IMG/VR virus record: IMGVR_UViG_3300048777_000051
Span: 1-39,892 of that record
Length of the DNA: 39,892 nucleotides
Source of the DNA: a virus
Strand: one strand, 5' to 3'
Below are positions 1 through 5,653 of this stretch, one piece after another (the stretch's first letter is position 1; every line of letters starts with the position of its first letter). Below the pieces are notes generated by a model, which was not told the origin of the DNA, made no database searches, and was given only the letters and a program-made list of their open reading frames with translations. The position numbers and the translations under genes are program-made.

Positions 1-84
1 GAACCAATTGGCACAACCTTTGTTGCTATTGGTTCTATTATCGAAATAATGCCCTATAGTAACTTGTTTACGGTTCAAAAATAA
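1..84 (+). CDS. 3' end of the 113-residue hypothetical protein (duplicate copy)
   Basis: This encodes the last 27 residues and the TAA of the gene that is complete at 39512-39853. It is present only because of the terminal repeat and is not a second gene. The TAA at 82-84 overlaps an ATG at 84. Confidence 0.85.
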   Translation, partial: EPIGTTFVAIGSIIEIMPYSNLFTVQK

Positions 85-123
85 TGAACCAAGCAGTCGC
101 TAGAACTGGCTGGGAAAGTTCGA
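1..123. repeat. terminal direct repeat (circular assembly overlap)
   Basis: Bases 1-123 are identical to 39770-39892. This is what an assembler leaves when it closes a circular or circularly permuted genome. The copy ends exactly where the GGTCGN hexamer array begins at about 121, so the low-complexity array may have limited assembly and its true length is uncertain. It could in principle be a real short terminal repeat of a linear virion genome; the junction within a gene favours circular permutation. Confidence 0.9.
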
Positions 124-197
124 GGTCGAGGTCGGGGGCGGGGTCGAGGTCGTGGTCGGGGTCGTGGTCGTGGTCGTGGTCGAGGTATACAAGTTAA
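84..197 (+). CDS. short low-complexity ORF over the hexamer array
   Basis: A 37-codon frame starts at an ATG that shares its A with the stop of the preceding gene (TAATG). It begins MNQAVARTGWESS and then runs through the GGTCGN array as Ser-Arg/Ser-Trp dipeptides, ending at TAA 195-197, seven bases before the methyltransferase ATG. The start arrangement looks translationally coupled, but composition is dictated by the repeat. The same array read in the methyltransferase frame gives Arg-Gly repeats. Whether the peptide is made is unknown. Confidence 0.3.
   Translation: MNQAVARTGWESSRSRSGAGSRSWSGSWSWSWSRYTS
121..186. repeat. GGTCGN hexanucleotide tandem array
   Basis: About eleven tandem copies of GGTCGA, GGTCGT or GGTCGG, with one GGGGCG variant. 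A six-base unit keeps every reading frame open whatever the copy number. The G-rich strand has several GG and GGGG runs and could form G-quadruplex structure. It lies just upstream of the methyltransferase gene and at the circle junction. Confidence 0.85.
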
Positions 198-204
198 TTA
201 TGAG

Positions 205-668
205 ATGGCAAAATCACAAGTACAATTTACTAAAGATAATGAATACTATACGCCTAAAGAGTTTGTAGCTCGTTTTGGAGAGTTTGATTACGATCCTGCA
301 ACAACCAAAGAAAAAGCTGAAGAATTTGGAATTAAAAACTATGACACCAAAGAAACGGACGGACTTTCAAAAGATTGGACACAATATAAACGAATTTGGA
401 TCAATCCGCCCTTTACTAAAAAACACGAATTTATAGTAAAAGCCTGGCAAACTTACCAGCAAGTAAAAAATGATATTTTTATTTTGTTCCCAATAGAATT
501 TCTTACCACCGCCAAATTTCATAACTCCGTAGGGGGGGTAGGATATTTATACCTAATGGCCGAATAAACTTTGAAAGTGGTTTGGGTAAAAAAGGAAAAT
601 CACCAGCATTCGGCAGTATAGTAATGAGATTAACAGATAATTTTGAGATAGAGTTAATTAACAAATAA
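205..668 (+). CDS. phage DNA N6-adenine methyltransferase (Dam-like), frameshifted at a G7 run
   Basis: The first 110 residues resemble the phage N6-adenine methyltransferase family: an N-terminal YYTPKEF segment, a DPATT segment near residue 31 and the catalytic NPPF motif near residue 67. The frame stops at 567, but the following bases encode the missing C-terminus (PNGRINFESG then SPAFGSIVM, typical of the family end) in another frame up to TAA 666-668. The shift lies at the seven-G run 532-538; one extra G or two fewer joins the frames. This may be a sequencing or assembly error, a pseudogene or a slippage switch. The frame is also open upstream through the hexamer array but has no ATG there. 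Confidence 0.75.
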
Positions 669-702
669 AAGGGTAATAATGTATTTGGAAATAAGGAGGA
701 AA

Positions 703-741
703 ATGACTAAATATGACAATACAGAGTTGGAGATAAAATGA
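703..741 (+). CDS. 12-codon mini-ORF, leader-like remnant
   Basis: A strong Shine-Dalgarno sequence (AAGGAGG at 694-700) precedes ATG 703 and the peptide MTKYDNTELEIK. Its TGA overlaps the ATG of the next gene (ATGA). The first codons match the start of the gene at 1627 (MTKYDNVELIK) almost base for base. It therefore looks like the 5' end of a gene of that type left upstream of the alanine-repeat gene, now acting at most as a coupling leader. Confidence 0.4.
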   Translation: MTKYDNTELEIK

Positions 742-1469
742 AACTATTCAAACTAACAGATTCAGACAACAAAACGAGAGGTGACACCAAGTGGGGTGAG
801 AACGTCACTCACCAGCTCAAGAAAGTCAAAAATCCCCAACTGTGTTCAGGTAGTGTCCTACACGCCTATACCAATGTCAATTTAGGGCTTATCCTAAATC
901 CGATTCACGGCGATATCCAAAATCCTAACATCTGGGAGGCAGAGGGCGATATAGTGGTTAAAGATTACGGAAAAGTCGGGGTTTTTTCGCTTACCACCAC
1001 TGGGCTGATACCACCTCCTGCGTGGATAAGTTCCGATAAAGAAAAAAGCGTTCGGGTAATGTTTGCGATTCTTTGTGCCGAGAGTGTCCTGAAGTACTTT
1101 GAGAATAAGTATCCAAAAGACAATAGACCGAGAAGAGCGATAGAAGCAGCAAAAGGATACCTTAAACACCCAACGGCTGATGCGGCTGATGCGGCGGCTG
1201 ATGCGGCTCGTGCGGCGGCTCGTGCGGCTTATGCGGCTGATGCGGCTTATGCGGCTCGTGCGGCTTATGCGGCTCGTGCGGCGGCTCGTGCGGCTGATGC
1301 GGCTTATGCGGCTGATGCGGCTTATGCGGCTGATGCGGCTTATGCGGCGGATAATGCGGCTCGTGCGGCTTATGCTGAAATTGACTTTGCCCTCCTAGTT
1401 GATATGGCGGTCGAATTGATTATGAACCCAAAAAAGAAACCTAAAAAACTAGTAAAGGCTAAAAAATGA
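738..1469 (+). CDS. DUF7666-like protein with alanine-rich tripeptide repeats
   Basis: A 243-residue protein. Residues 1-145 contain a conserved-looking globular domain (KLFKLTD..., LHAYTN..., GDIVVKDYGKVG) of the kind I associate with DUF7666. Residues about 146-215 are tandem (D/R/Y)AA tripeptides, encoded by nine-base DNA repeats at about 1172-1377, and should form a long alanine helix. The tail is hydrophobic, then lysine-rich. The ATG overlaps the mini-ORF stop and has its own GGAG at 729-732. No enzymatic motif is visible. The repeat number is likely to vary between relatives by slippage. Function unknown. Confidence 0.75.
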   Translation: MKLFKLTDSDNKTRGDTKWGENVTHQLKKVKNPQLCSGSVLHAYTNVNLGLILNPIHGDIQNPNIWEAEGDIVVKDYGKVGVFSLTTTGLIPPPAWISSDKEKSVRVMFAILCAESVLKYFENKYPKDNRPRRAIEAAKGYLKHPTADAADAAADAARAAARAAYAADAAYAARAAYAARAAARAADAAYAADAAYAADAAYAADNAARAAYAEIDFALLVDMAVELIMNPKKKPKKLVKAKK

Positions 1470-1630
1470 CATTTGATTATGAGTGGATAGAAAAACAAGA
1501 AGATGTCCGAAAACATATCCAGGAGTGCGAGGGGAAACATACTCAGCAAGCGATATACAGTACCTTTCACGACGCTCTGACTCAGATATGCTTTGGGTGC
1601 CAAAAAATAAGAAGTACTATCAAGCGATGA
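1466..1630 (+). CDS. small hypothetical protein (54 aa)
   Basis: Begins at an ATG overlapping the TGA of the preceding gene (ATGA) and ends in a TGA overlapping the ATG of the next one. It is a middle link in a chain of coupled genes and shadows part of a longer frame that opens at 1483. The peptide starts MTFDYEWIEKQEDV and contains CEGKH and CFGC, possibly two halves of a small metal site. No family recognised. Confidence 0.6.
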   Translation: MTFDYEWIEKQEDVRKHIQECEGKHTQQAIYSTFHDALTQICFGCQKIRSTIKR

Positions 1631-1896
1631 CTAAATATGACAATGTCGAGTTGATTAAGTTCTTGCGAGGGCAACATTGGCTTTTAATGAGTGAAAGGGA
1701 GCAAGCTGAAGCCTTTGCTAACGCACTTGAAGCGCAGGACAAGTCGGACTCTGAACCTTCCAGTGGGGAGCCTGAATACTGCCAGTGCAAAAACAGAGGA
1801 ACATACTCTTTTACTTATCGTGCTGCAAGCATCAATCATCAACTATATTGCTCTGATTGTGACATGCCTCTCGCCCCTAAAAAAGAAAGAGAATAA
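1627..1896 (+). CDS. small zinc-ribbon protein (89 aa)
   Basis: I chose ATG 1627 because it overlaps the stop of the upstream gene and gives a product starting MTKYDNVELIKFL, matching the mini-ORF at 703. The frame is open back to 1483, but that stretch is explained by the coupled ORF at 1466-1630. The C-terminal third has CQCK and CSDC pairs about 25 residues apart, consistent with one zinc ribbon. Function unknown; last member of its operon before the noncoding region. Confidence 0.65.
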   Translation: MTKYDNVELIKFLRGQHWLLMSEREQAEAFANALEAQDKSDSEPSSGEPEYCQCKNRGTYSFTYRAASINHQLYCSDCDMPLAPKKERE

Positions 1897-1914
1897 TTAA
1901 AACTAAATAGGTAG

Positions 1915-2190
1915 TCAGCGCTCTGAGGGAGACCTGTCCCCCCTTAGAACATTGCTTATCCCTCAAGGTATTGCCAACCGAGTTTTACGCAATACTGGAA
2001 GATAAGCGCATAGGCCGACTTGCACCAAGTCGTAGGTTGCACGCTATGTCCTGGTTAATGCCAGCGTAGTCTAGATGTGTAACCGTTAAGAAAGTCCTAT
2101 GCCGCAGCCGTAAAAACAGCGTAATGTTTAGAACGGTAAGCGACTCGGAGGGTTGGAATAATAGTCGGTGTAGGCTACCAACCCTGCTTT
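1915..2190 (+). ncRNA. candidate structured noncoding RNA
   Basis: No convincing gene lies here, but six consecutive stems can be read: 1922-1929 with 1941-1948; a two-part arm 1954-1960/2001-2007 enclosing 1968-1974/1989-1995; 2009-2013/2044-2048 enclosing a perfect 6-bp hairpin 2016-2021/2027-2032; 2051-2054/2061-2064; 2082-2087/2132-2137; and a terminal 8-bp stem 2149-2156/2178-2185 followed by GCTTTTAT, terminator-like on the plus strand. The density and nesting suggest a folded RNA of roughly 270 nt. I cannot assign it to a known class; group I intron, RNase P and tmRNA signatures were not found. Confidence 0.5.
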
Positions 2191-2201
2191 TATAAAAAGA
2201 G

Positions 2202-2207
2202 TATACT
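2202..2207 (+). promoter_or_regulatory. possible -10 box (TATACT)
   Basis: TATACT lies seven bases before the ATG of the membrane gene, so any transcript would be nearly leaderless. No good -35 is visible at the right distance. Alternatively the gene is read through from the upstream RNA. Confidence 0.25.
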
Positions 2208-2213
2208 GTAGTT

Positions 2214-2375
2214 ATGAATAATTTAACGTCATTATTGATTGAAGTCGTAGTTTTGGGTGGTTTAGCGTATATTTGCGAGACATTTGTTCCTGCTCCGTTC
2301 GGAAGAGTAGCCGCTGTTATTTTAGGACTGGTTTTGGTTGTGATGATAATCAAAGCTTTTGTGCCTGGACTTTAG
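2214..2375 (+). CDS. small two-helix membrane protein (53 aa)
   Basis: Encodes MNNLTSLLIEVVVLGGLAY followed by a short CETFVPAPFGR loop and a second hydrophobic helix (AAVILGLVLVVMIIKAF). It is the last plus-strand gene and converges on the transglycosylase gene, whose stop codon it overlaps by four bases. A role in lysis or membrane alteration is possible from size and position only. Confidence 0.6.
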   Translation: MNNLTSLLIEVVVLGGLAYICETFVPAPFGRVAAVILGLVLVVMIIKAFVPGL

Positions 2376-2977
2376 TTCCAGCAAGAGCTCGAACTTGACC
2401 ACGCCCGCAAGCCACTAGAGTTGTATTCAATTAAAGCCCTCTGGTCTTGTATCGCTGGAGGCGCTTCGTATGCACGAGCATAGCCACCAAAATTATTCCA
2501 AGTACTATCCAAAAACTGAAAAGCCCCAGAAGCGCTACTAACCTTACTAACACGTGTGTAATCATTTCCACTCTCGCATTGTTTTATTTTAGCAAAAATT
2601 GGTGGTAGCGTATAGGCAGAGCTATTTTGTACCGTCACAAAACTCTCTGCATTAGCCTGCTTAACCGCAGGCTTTTGTAATACCCCTAAGTTACCGTTAG
2701 AACTGGCTGCTGTGAGAGCTTTTTGCTTCGCAATGGCCTCTTGCTGGGCTTGGTACTCACTTTGAGTTATTTTAATAGAAACTGTATTTCTGACAGGTTC
2801 ACAAATTTGAACATTAAGGCAACTAATTGAACCAACTAATTGACTTTGGCTAGAAGATGGCAACGAATTACCAGAATTCCCGGTAGATACGTCAGAACCC
2901 ACTAACGTAACAGACTGGCCGTAAGTCGAGGGTACAAGTATAAATGCGAGCAGGATTGCTAAGAGTATAAACTTCAA
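2372..2977 (-). CDS. secreted Rpf/transglycosylase-like endolysin
   Basis: A 201-residue protein with an N-terminal signal peptide (KFILLAILLAFILVP, likely cut near residue 20), a Ser/Gln-rich linker and a C-terminal transglycosylase-like domain at about 124-201. That domain has the IKQCESGNDY motif, with probable catalytic Glu135, plus SGAFQFLDSTW and a final Cys that could bond Cys134. Such domains cleave the glycan strand of peptidoglycan and are typical of Actinobacteria and their phages and of Saccharibacteria. The only start is TTG at 2977, with GGA eight bases upstream. It ends the lysis cluster and would act outside the membrane. Confidence 0.8.
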   Translation of the reverse strand: MKFILLAILLAFILVPSTYGQSVTLVGSDVSTGNSGNSLPSSSQSQLVGSISCLNVQICEPVRNTVSIKITQSEYQAQQEAIAKQKALTAASSNGNLGVLQKPAVKQANAESFVTVQNSSAYTLPPIFAKIKQCESGNDYTRVSKVSSASGAFQFLDSTWNNFGGYARAYEAPPAIQDQRALIEYNSSGLRAWSSSSSCWN

Positions 2978-3114
2978 GGGATTCCAGAGTACACAGGATA
3001 GACAGAGTGGGTGTGGTGCTTCGTTTTTAAGTCGTTTTATCGACTCCTTTAACTTGCATGACCTAGCTAGCGTAGCGTGTTTTGTTATAAATTTCTAGAT
3101 TTTGTCAAGTAATA

Positions 3115-3145
3115 AGCCCCCACTTCTTTGTAAGAAATGAGGGCT
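3115..3145 (-). terminator. hairpin, possible terminator
   Basis: AGCCC (3115-3119) pairs with GGGCT (3141-3145), and TTCTT with AAGAA inside. On the minus strand the stem is followed by TTATTACTT, a weak U-tract, so it may end transcription of the zinc-ribbon gene. A TTGACA lies just beyond it (minus, 3103-3108), but the nearest TATAAC is only 13 bases away, so I do not call a promoter. Confidence 0.4.
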
Positions 3146-3212
3146 GTTATGATTGTCACCGCAAGTCGTATTAGTCCATGAGCATCAAATCATTCAAAGG
3201 CGTGATCTCCTT

Positions 3213-3491
3213 TCATTGAGATACCTTCTCATAGTAGCCATCAGGCAGTCTTAGTTGGTTTAAGTCTGGTAATGGCTTGCGCTCAAGTTTTAGAGTTCCT
3301 GTGTATTTTATTCCACAGCTGATACATCTTAAATCAAGACAGGAAATGTCCAGGTGGACATAATCTTGACCCGATTCACGCAGAAGGGAGCTAATGAGCA
3401 AATCCCCTCCGCATTTATCGCAAGTAATATCAGACAAGAACACCTTCGTCTTTATATTGACGTGGATAGAAGCGATAGCTGTCGCAGACAT
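3213..3491 (-). CDS. zinc-ribbon hypothetical protein (92 aa)
   Basis: Contains CDKCGG near residue 24 and CISCG near residue 56, a four-cysteine zinc ribbon, and an acidic C-terminus. The start has an excellent Shine-Dalgarno (TTAGGAGGTTGCC before ATG). It lies between the lysis genes and the transglycosylase and is probably co-transcribed with the gene at 3532. No specific family recognised. Confidence 0.7.
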   Translation of the reverse strand: MSATAIASIHVNIKTKVFLSDITCDKCGGDLLISSLLRESGQDYVHLDISCLDLRCISCGIKYTGTLKLERKPLPDLNQLRLPDGYYEKVSQ

Positions 3492-3531
3492 GGCAACCTC
3501 CTAATGTGCTAGATAGTTTAATAATATACCA

Positions 3532-3852
3532 CTAATTGAAAGTTTCAATGATGGCTTCCCAACGGAACTTAGGCTTACGCCAGAGAATCAATTCCAGTCT
3601 ACCGCCAGCGTTAATCCACTCTCTGAGCAGTGGTTCTTCACGGATCTTTTTACGGTGGGCTGAAGCAGCGCCATAGGAAGTTGACTGGACTCCCAGGATC
3701 TCGCCGGGCTTGATAGCAATAAAATCAATGATATTGAACAGGTCATTAGTGACATGGATAGCAAAATTAGACCGCTCAACACAACCGATCGTATAACCGA
3801 GTGATCGGTAATACTTCATAGTCATCTGATTATAGGGCGGAATCCTCCTCAT
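3532..3852 (-). CDS. phage protein with PD-(D/E)XK-like fold, probably inactive or divergent
   Basis: The core LFNIIDFIAIKPGEILGVQSTSYG followed by an AHRKKI segment resembles small phage proteins with a restriction-endonuclease-like fold. An Asp sits in the first strand, but the usual (D/E)xK is replaced by QST, so catalysis is doubtful. The C-terminal strand is ELILWRKPKFRW. The frame is open from a GTG at 3867, inside the terminator flank; ATG 3852 and ATG 3825 are better starts, and the AGGAGG at 3849-3844 is badly spaced for both. Function unknown. Confidence 0.6.
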   Translation of the reverse strand: MRRIPPYNQMTMKYYRSLGYTIGCVERSNFAIHVTNDLFNIIDFIAIKPGEILGVQSTSYGAASAHRKKIREEPLLREWINAGGRLELILWRKPKFRWEAIIETFN

Positions 3853-3867
3853 ATATCCATAGTACAC

Positions 3868-3886
3868 AAAAAGCCCCGAAGGGCTA
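3868..3886 (-). terminator. rho-independent terminator of the lysis operon
   Basis: Read on the minus strand, AGCCC-TTCG-GGGCT is followed directly by TTTTTG (plus-strand A run 3868-3872). A UUCG tetraloop closing a GC stem before a U-tract is a classic intrinsic terminator. It lies just after the holin gene. Confidence 0.85.
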
Positions 3887-3912
3887 ATTATGACGAGTTG
3901 AAGACTTAACTA

Positions 3913-4287
3913 TTATAGGACTGGTTGATCAGTAGGAGCAACAGGATTACTCACAGGCTGAGCCACTGCAGTCTTCGTAGCAGCATTCTGTGCTGGTACG
4001 TTGATAATCTGGAGAGGTTTGAACCCTGTATTGAAGTCATGATACAGAATAGAAATGATCGTACAGGCAATAGACTTGATTAGGATAAAGGACGGGAACG
4101 TCCCTGACGTCGATACTAGGTAGACATCAACTGCTAAGGTAGCAACAAAGTTAAACAAGAATGTAATAAGAATAATCACGTAACCAGGTATCCTAGTCTT
4201 CGGATAACGTCCCTTGAACCACTGAACCAAACTACGAACAAAGACTCCGGTCGAAACGATCTGTGTTGGAATTGTAAATATGCCCAT
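3913..4287 (-). CDS. holin-like membrane protein
   Basis: A 124-residue protein with two to three hydrophobic segments (PGYVIILITFLFNFVATLAV near 40-59 and FILIKSIACTIISILY near 66-82) and a Pro/Ala-rich hydrophilic tail. It begins one base after the stop of the GH25 lysozyme, so the pair is a lysis cassette. By position and topology it should form the membrane lesion. The name rests on context rather than a recognised motif. Confidence 0.65.
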   Translation of the reverse strand: MGIFTIPTQIVSTGVFVRSLVQWFKGRYPKTRIPGYVIILITFLFNFVATLAVDVYLVSTSGTFPSFILIKSIACTIISILYHDFNTGFKPLQIINVPAQNAATKTAVAQPVSNPVAPTDQPVL

Positions 4288-4288
4288 G

Positions 4289-5263
4289 TTATATTTTCTC
4301 CTCTAGTTGTTTTATTATGAATTTTAATACACTCAAGACCCACTTTAGCAGTGACGAGTGATCAACGGAAGAGGAGGTTGGAAGGGTTGTTGGAGGGGTA
4401 CTTATAGCCTCCTCTGTTGCCGTTGGTTCACCCGGAGTCACTGCACCTACCGCTGGCGAAGTAACTTCGACAGGAGCGATAGTAGGTTCAACCTCAGGAG
4501 TAGCCGGGGTTTCATGCGTGTTATATGGCGGCACGTCCGAGATAGGCTCGGCCACTTCCGTTGGTTGCTCTGGGGTTAGTTCGGCCGTTATCTCAACTGG
4601 GGCTGGTATCGTTGGTTGTAATGGTTGAGCTGGCTGAGGTTTACCGTAGGCTTGGAACTGCGCTGCGTCACCAAAGAACAGATCGAGATCGACTGTGGTG
4701 GGAATACCACTTACTTGGCCTTTGTCTGAGTACTGCATAAACGCCGCCATCGGCCAGGGTTGACTGGTGTCGTATACGCCGTTATCGTTAAACGTCCATT
4801 CTGCTAACCATAGACCGTAGCCGGCGCTAATAACTGGTTGCCAATCGTGCGCCTTAGCTAGAGCAAGATTGATGTAAAGCAATGGTTTGAATCCTAGTAA
4901 TTGCTCAGCCTTGTTAAGCCACGCTAGACACCACGCCACTGAGTCGCCGTCATAGGCTTCCTCAAAGTCCAAGGCAACGATCTCACCGGGTTGGATATCG
5001 CTAAGGACACGGGCAACATACTCAGCCTCGGCTTCGGGCGTGTTGTACTGGGGGTAAGAGAAGTGATAGAAACCATGCAAGATACCAGAGTTTCTAGCCT
5101 CAGTCTTATTGGTTTCAAAATGGGGATCGAGATACTGGCTGTCTGGCTGACCCGGATCAGGGCAACCACCGCTAGATTTAATGATTGCGAAATCAACGTT
5201 GGACTTTAGAGTAGTCCAGTCGATAGTCCCTTGATATTCTGAACAGTCAATTCCCTTAAGCAT
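4289..5263 (-). CDS. GH25 muramidase endolysin
   Basis: Residues 1-205 are a glycoside hydrolase 25 domain: GIDCSEYQG with Asp6, and VALDFEE with Asp99 and Glu101, the usual catalytic residues, plus the LWLAEW segment. It cleaves the MurNAc-GlcNAc bond of peptidoglycan. A Pro/Thr/Glu-rich linker (about 205-300) leads to a hydrophobic and basic C-terminal helix (LLKWVLSVLKFIIKQLEEKI), perhaps a membrane or wall anchor in place of a repeat-type binding domain. No signal peptide, so release should depend on the downstream holin. Shine-Dalgarno AAGGAGG precedes the ATG. Confidence 0.9.
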   Translation of the reverse strand: MLKGIDCSEYQGTIDWTTLKSNVDFAIIKSSGGCPDPGQPDSQYLDPHFETNKTEARNSGILHGFYHFSYPQYNTPEAEAEYVARVLSDIQPGEIVALDFEEAYDGDSVAWCLAWLNKAEQLLGFKPLLYINLALAKAHDWQPVISAGYGLWLAEWTFNDNGVYDTSQPWPMAAFMQYSDKGQVSGIPTTVDLDLFFGDAAQFQAYGKPQPAQPLQPTIPAPVEITAELTPEQPTEVAEPISDVPPYNTHETPATPEVEPTIAPVEVTSPAVGAVTPGEPTATEEAISTPPTTLPTSSSVDHSSLLKWVLSVLKFIIKQLEEKI

Positions 5264-5285
5264 TTTCTACCTCCTTATTTATTTA

Positions 5286-5313
5286 ATTATGTACTCGGTA
5301 GCTACTTTGTCAA
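5286..5313 (-). promoter_or_regulatory. promoter for lysis genes
   Basis: Minus-strand -35 TTGACA (5308-5313), 16-base spacer and -10 CATAAT (5286-5291). The -10 lies inside a 22-base box (5275-5296) that recurs with two changes at 11410-11431, before the 394-residue virion protein gene. Confidence 0.6.
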
Positions 5314-5314
5314 G

Positions 5315-5653
5315 CTAACCCCTCATGTAATGCCATGCGGTTAGGATAGCTGCGACCAGCGACCCTATTATAGTCGCAACTATAGCCATAACTCCCAGGA
5401 AGGACATAATCCTTTTACTGAGCCAGGTCTGGTTCTCTTTGTCCTTAACTACGAGAGTTAGCGAGTCCTTAAAGTCTTTCTCCCCAAGATACGATAGGTT
5501 TTTAATTGTCTCGTCTACAACTGCCCAGCGAGGCTTGTCATCATCTACGTGCTTCTCGAGACTTGCTCTAACTCTAGCAGCATCCTTTAAGAGTTCATTA
5601 CGAATCTTTTTATTACTCTCATCGAACTCTTTTCTAGTTAGGAATTCCGGCAT
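5315..5653 (-). CDS. membrane-anchored small protein (lysis-associated?)
   Basis: A 112-residue protein with a charged helical N-terminal 80 residues and one C-terminal transmembrane segment (IMSFLGVMAIVATIIGSLVAAILT). The ATG overlaps the stop of the 1522-residue gene (TAATG), so it is coupled to it. The topology (soluble coiled part, one C-terminal helix) resembles some second holins or haemolysin XhlA-type proteins. Position next to the lysozyme supports a lysis role; the function is inferred. Confidence 0.6.
   Translation of the reverse strand: MPEFLTRKEFDESNKKIRNELLKDAARVRASLEKHVDDDKPRWAVVDETIKNLSYLGEKDFKDSLTLVVKDKENQTWLSKRIMSFLGVMAIVATIIGSLVAAILTAWHYMRG

Noticed and set aside
1483-1896. 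A 137-residue frame starting at 1483
   Set aside because: Its first part overlaps the coupled ORF 1466-1630; ATG 1627 with an ATGA overlap is the better start.
1915-2190. RNase P, tmRNA or group I intron
   Set aside because: An AAAGTCC occurs near 2090 but the other universal motifs are missing, so only an unclassified structured RNA is proposed.
3084-3108. Minus-strand promoter TTGACA/TATAAC
   Set aside because: The spacer is only 13 bases, too short for a normal promoter.
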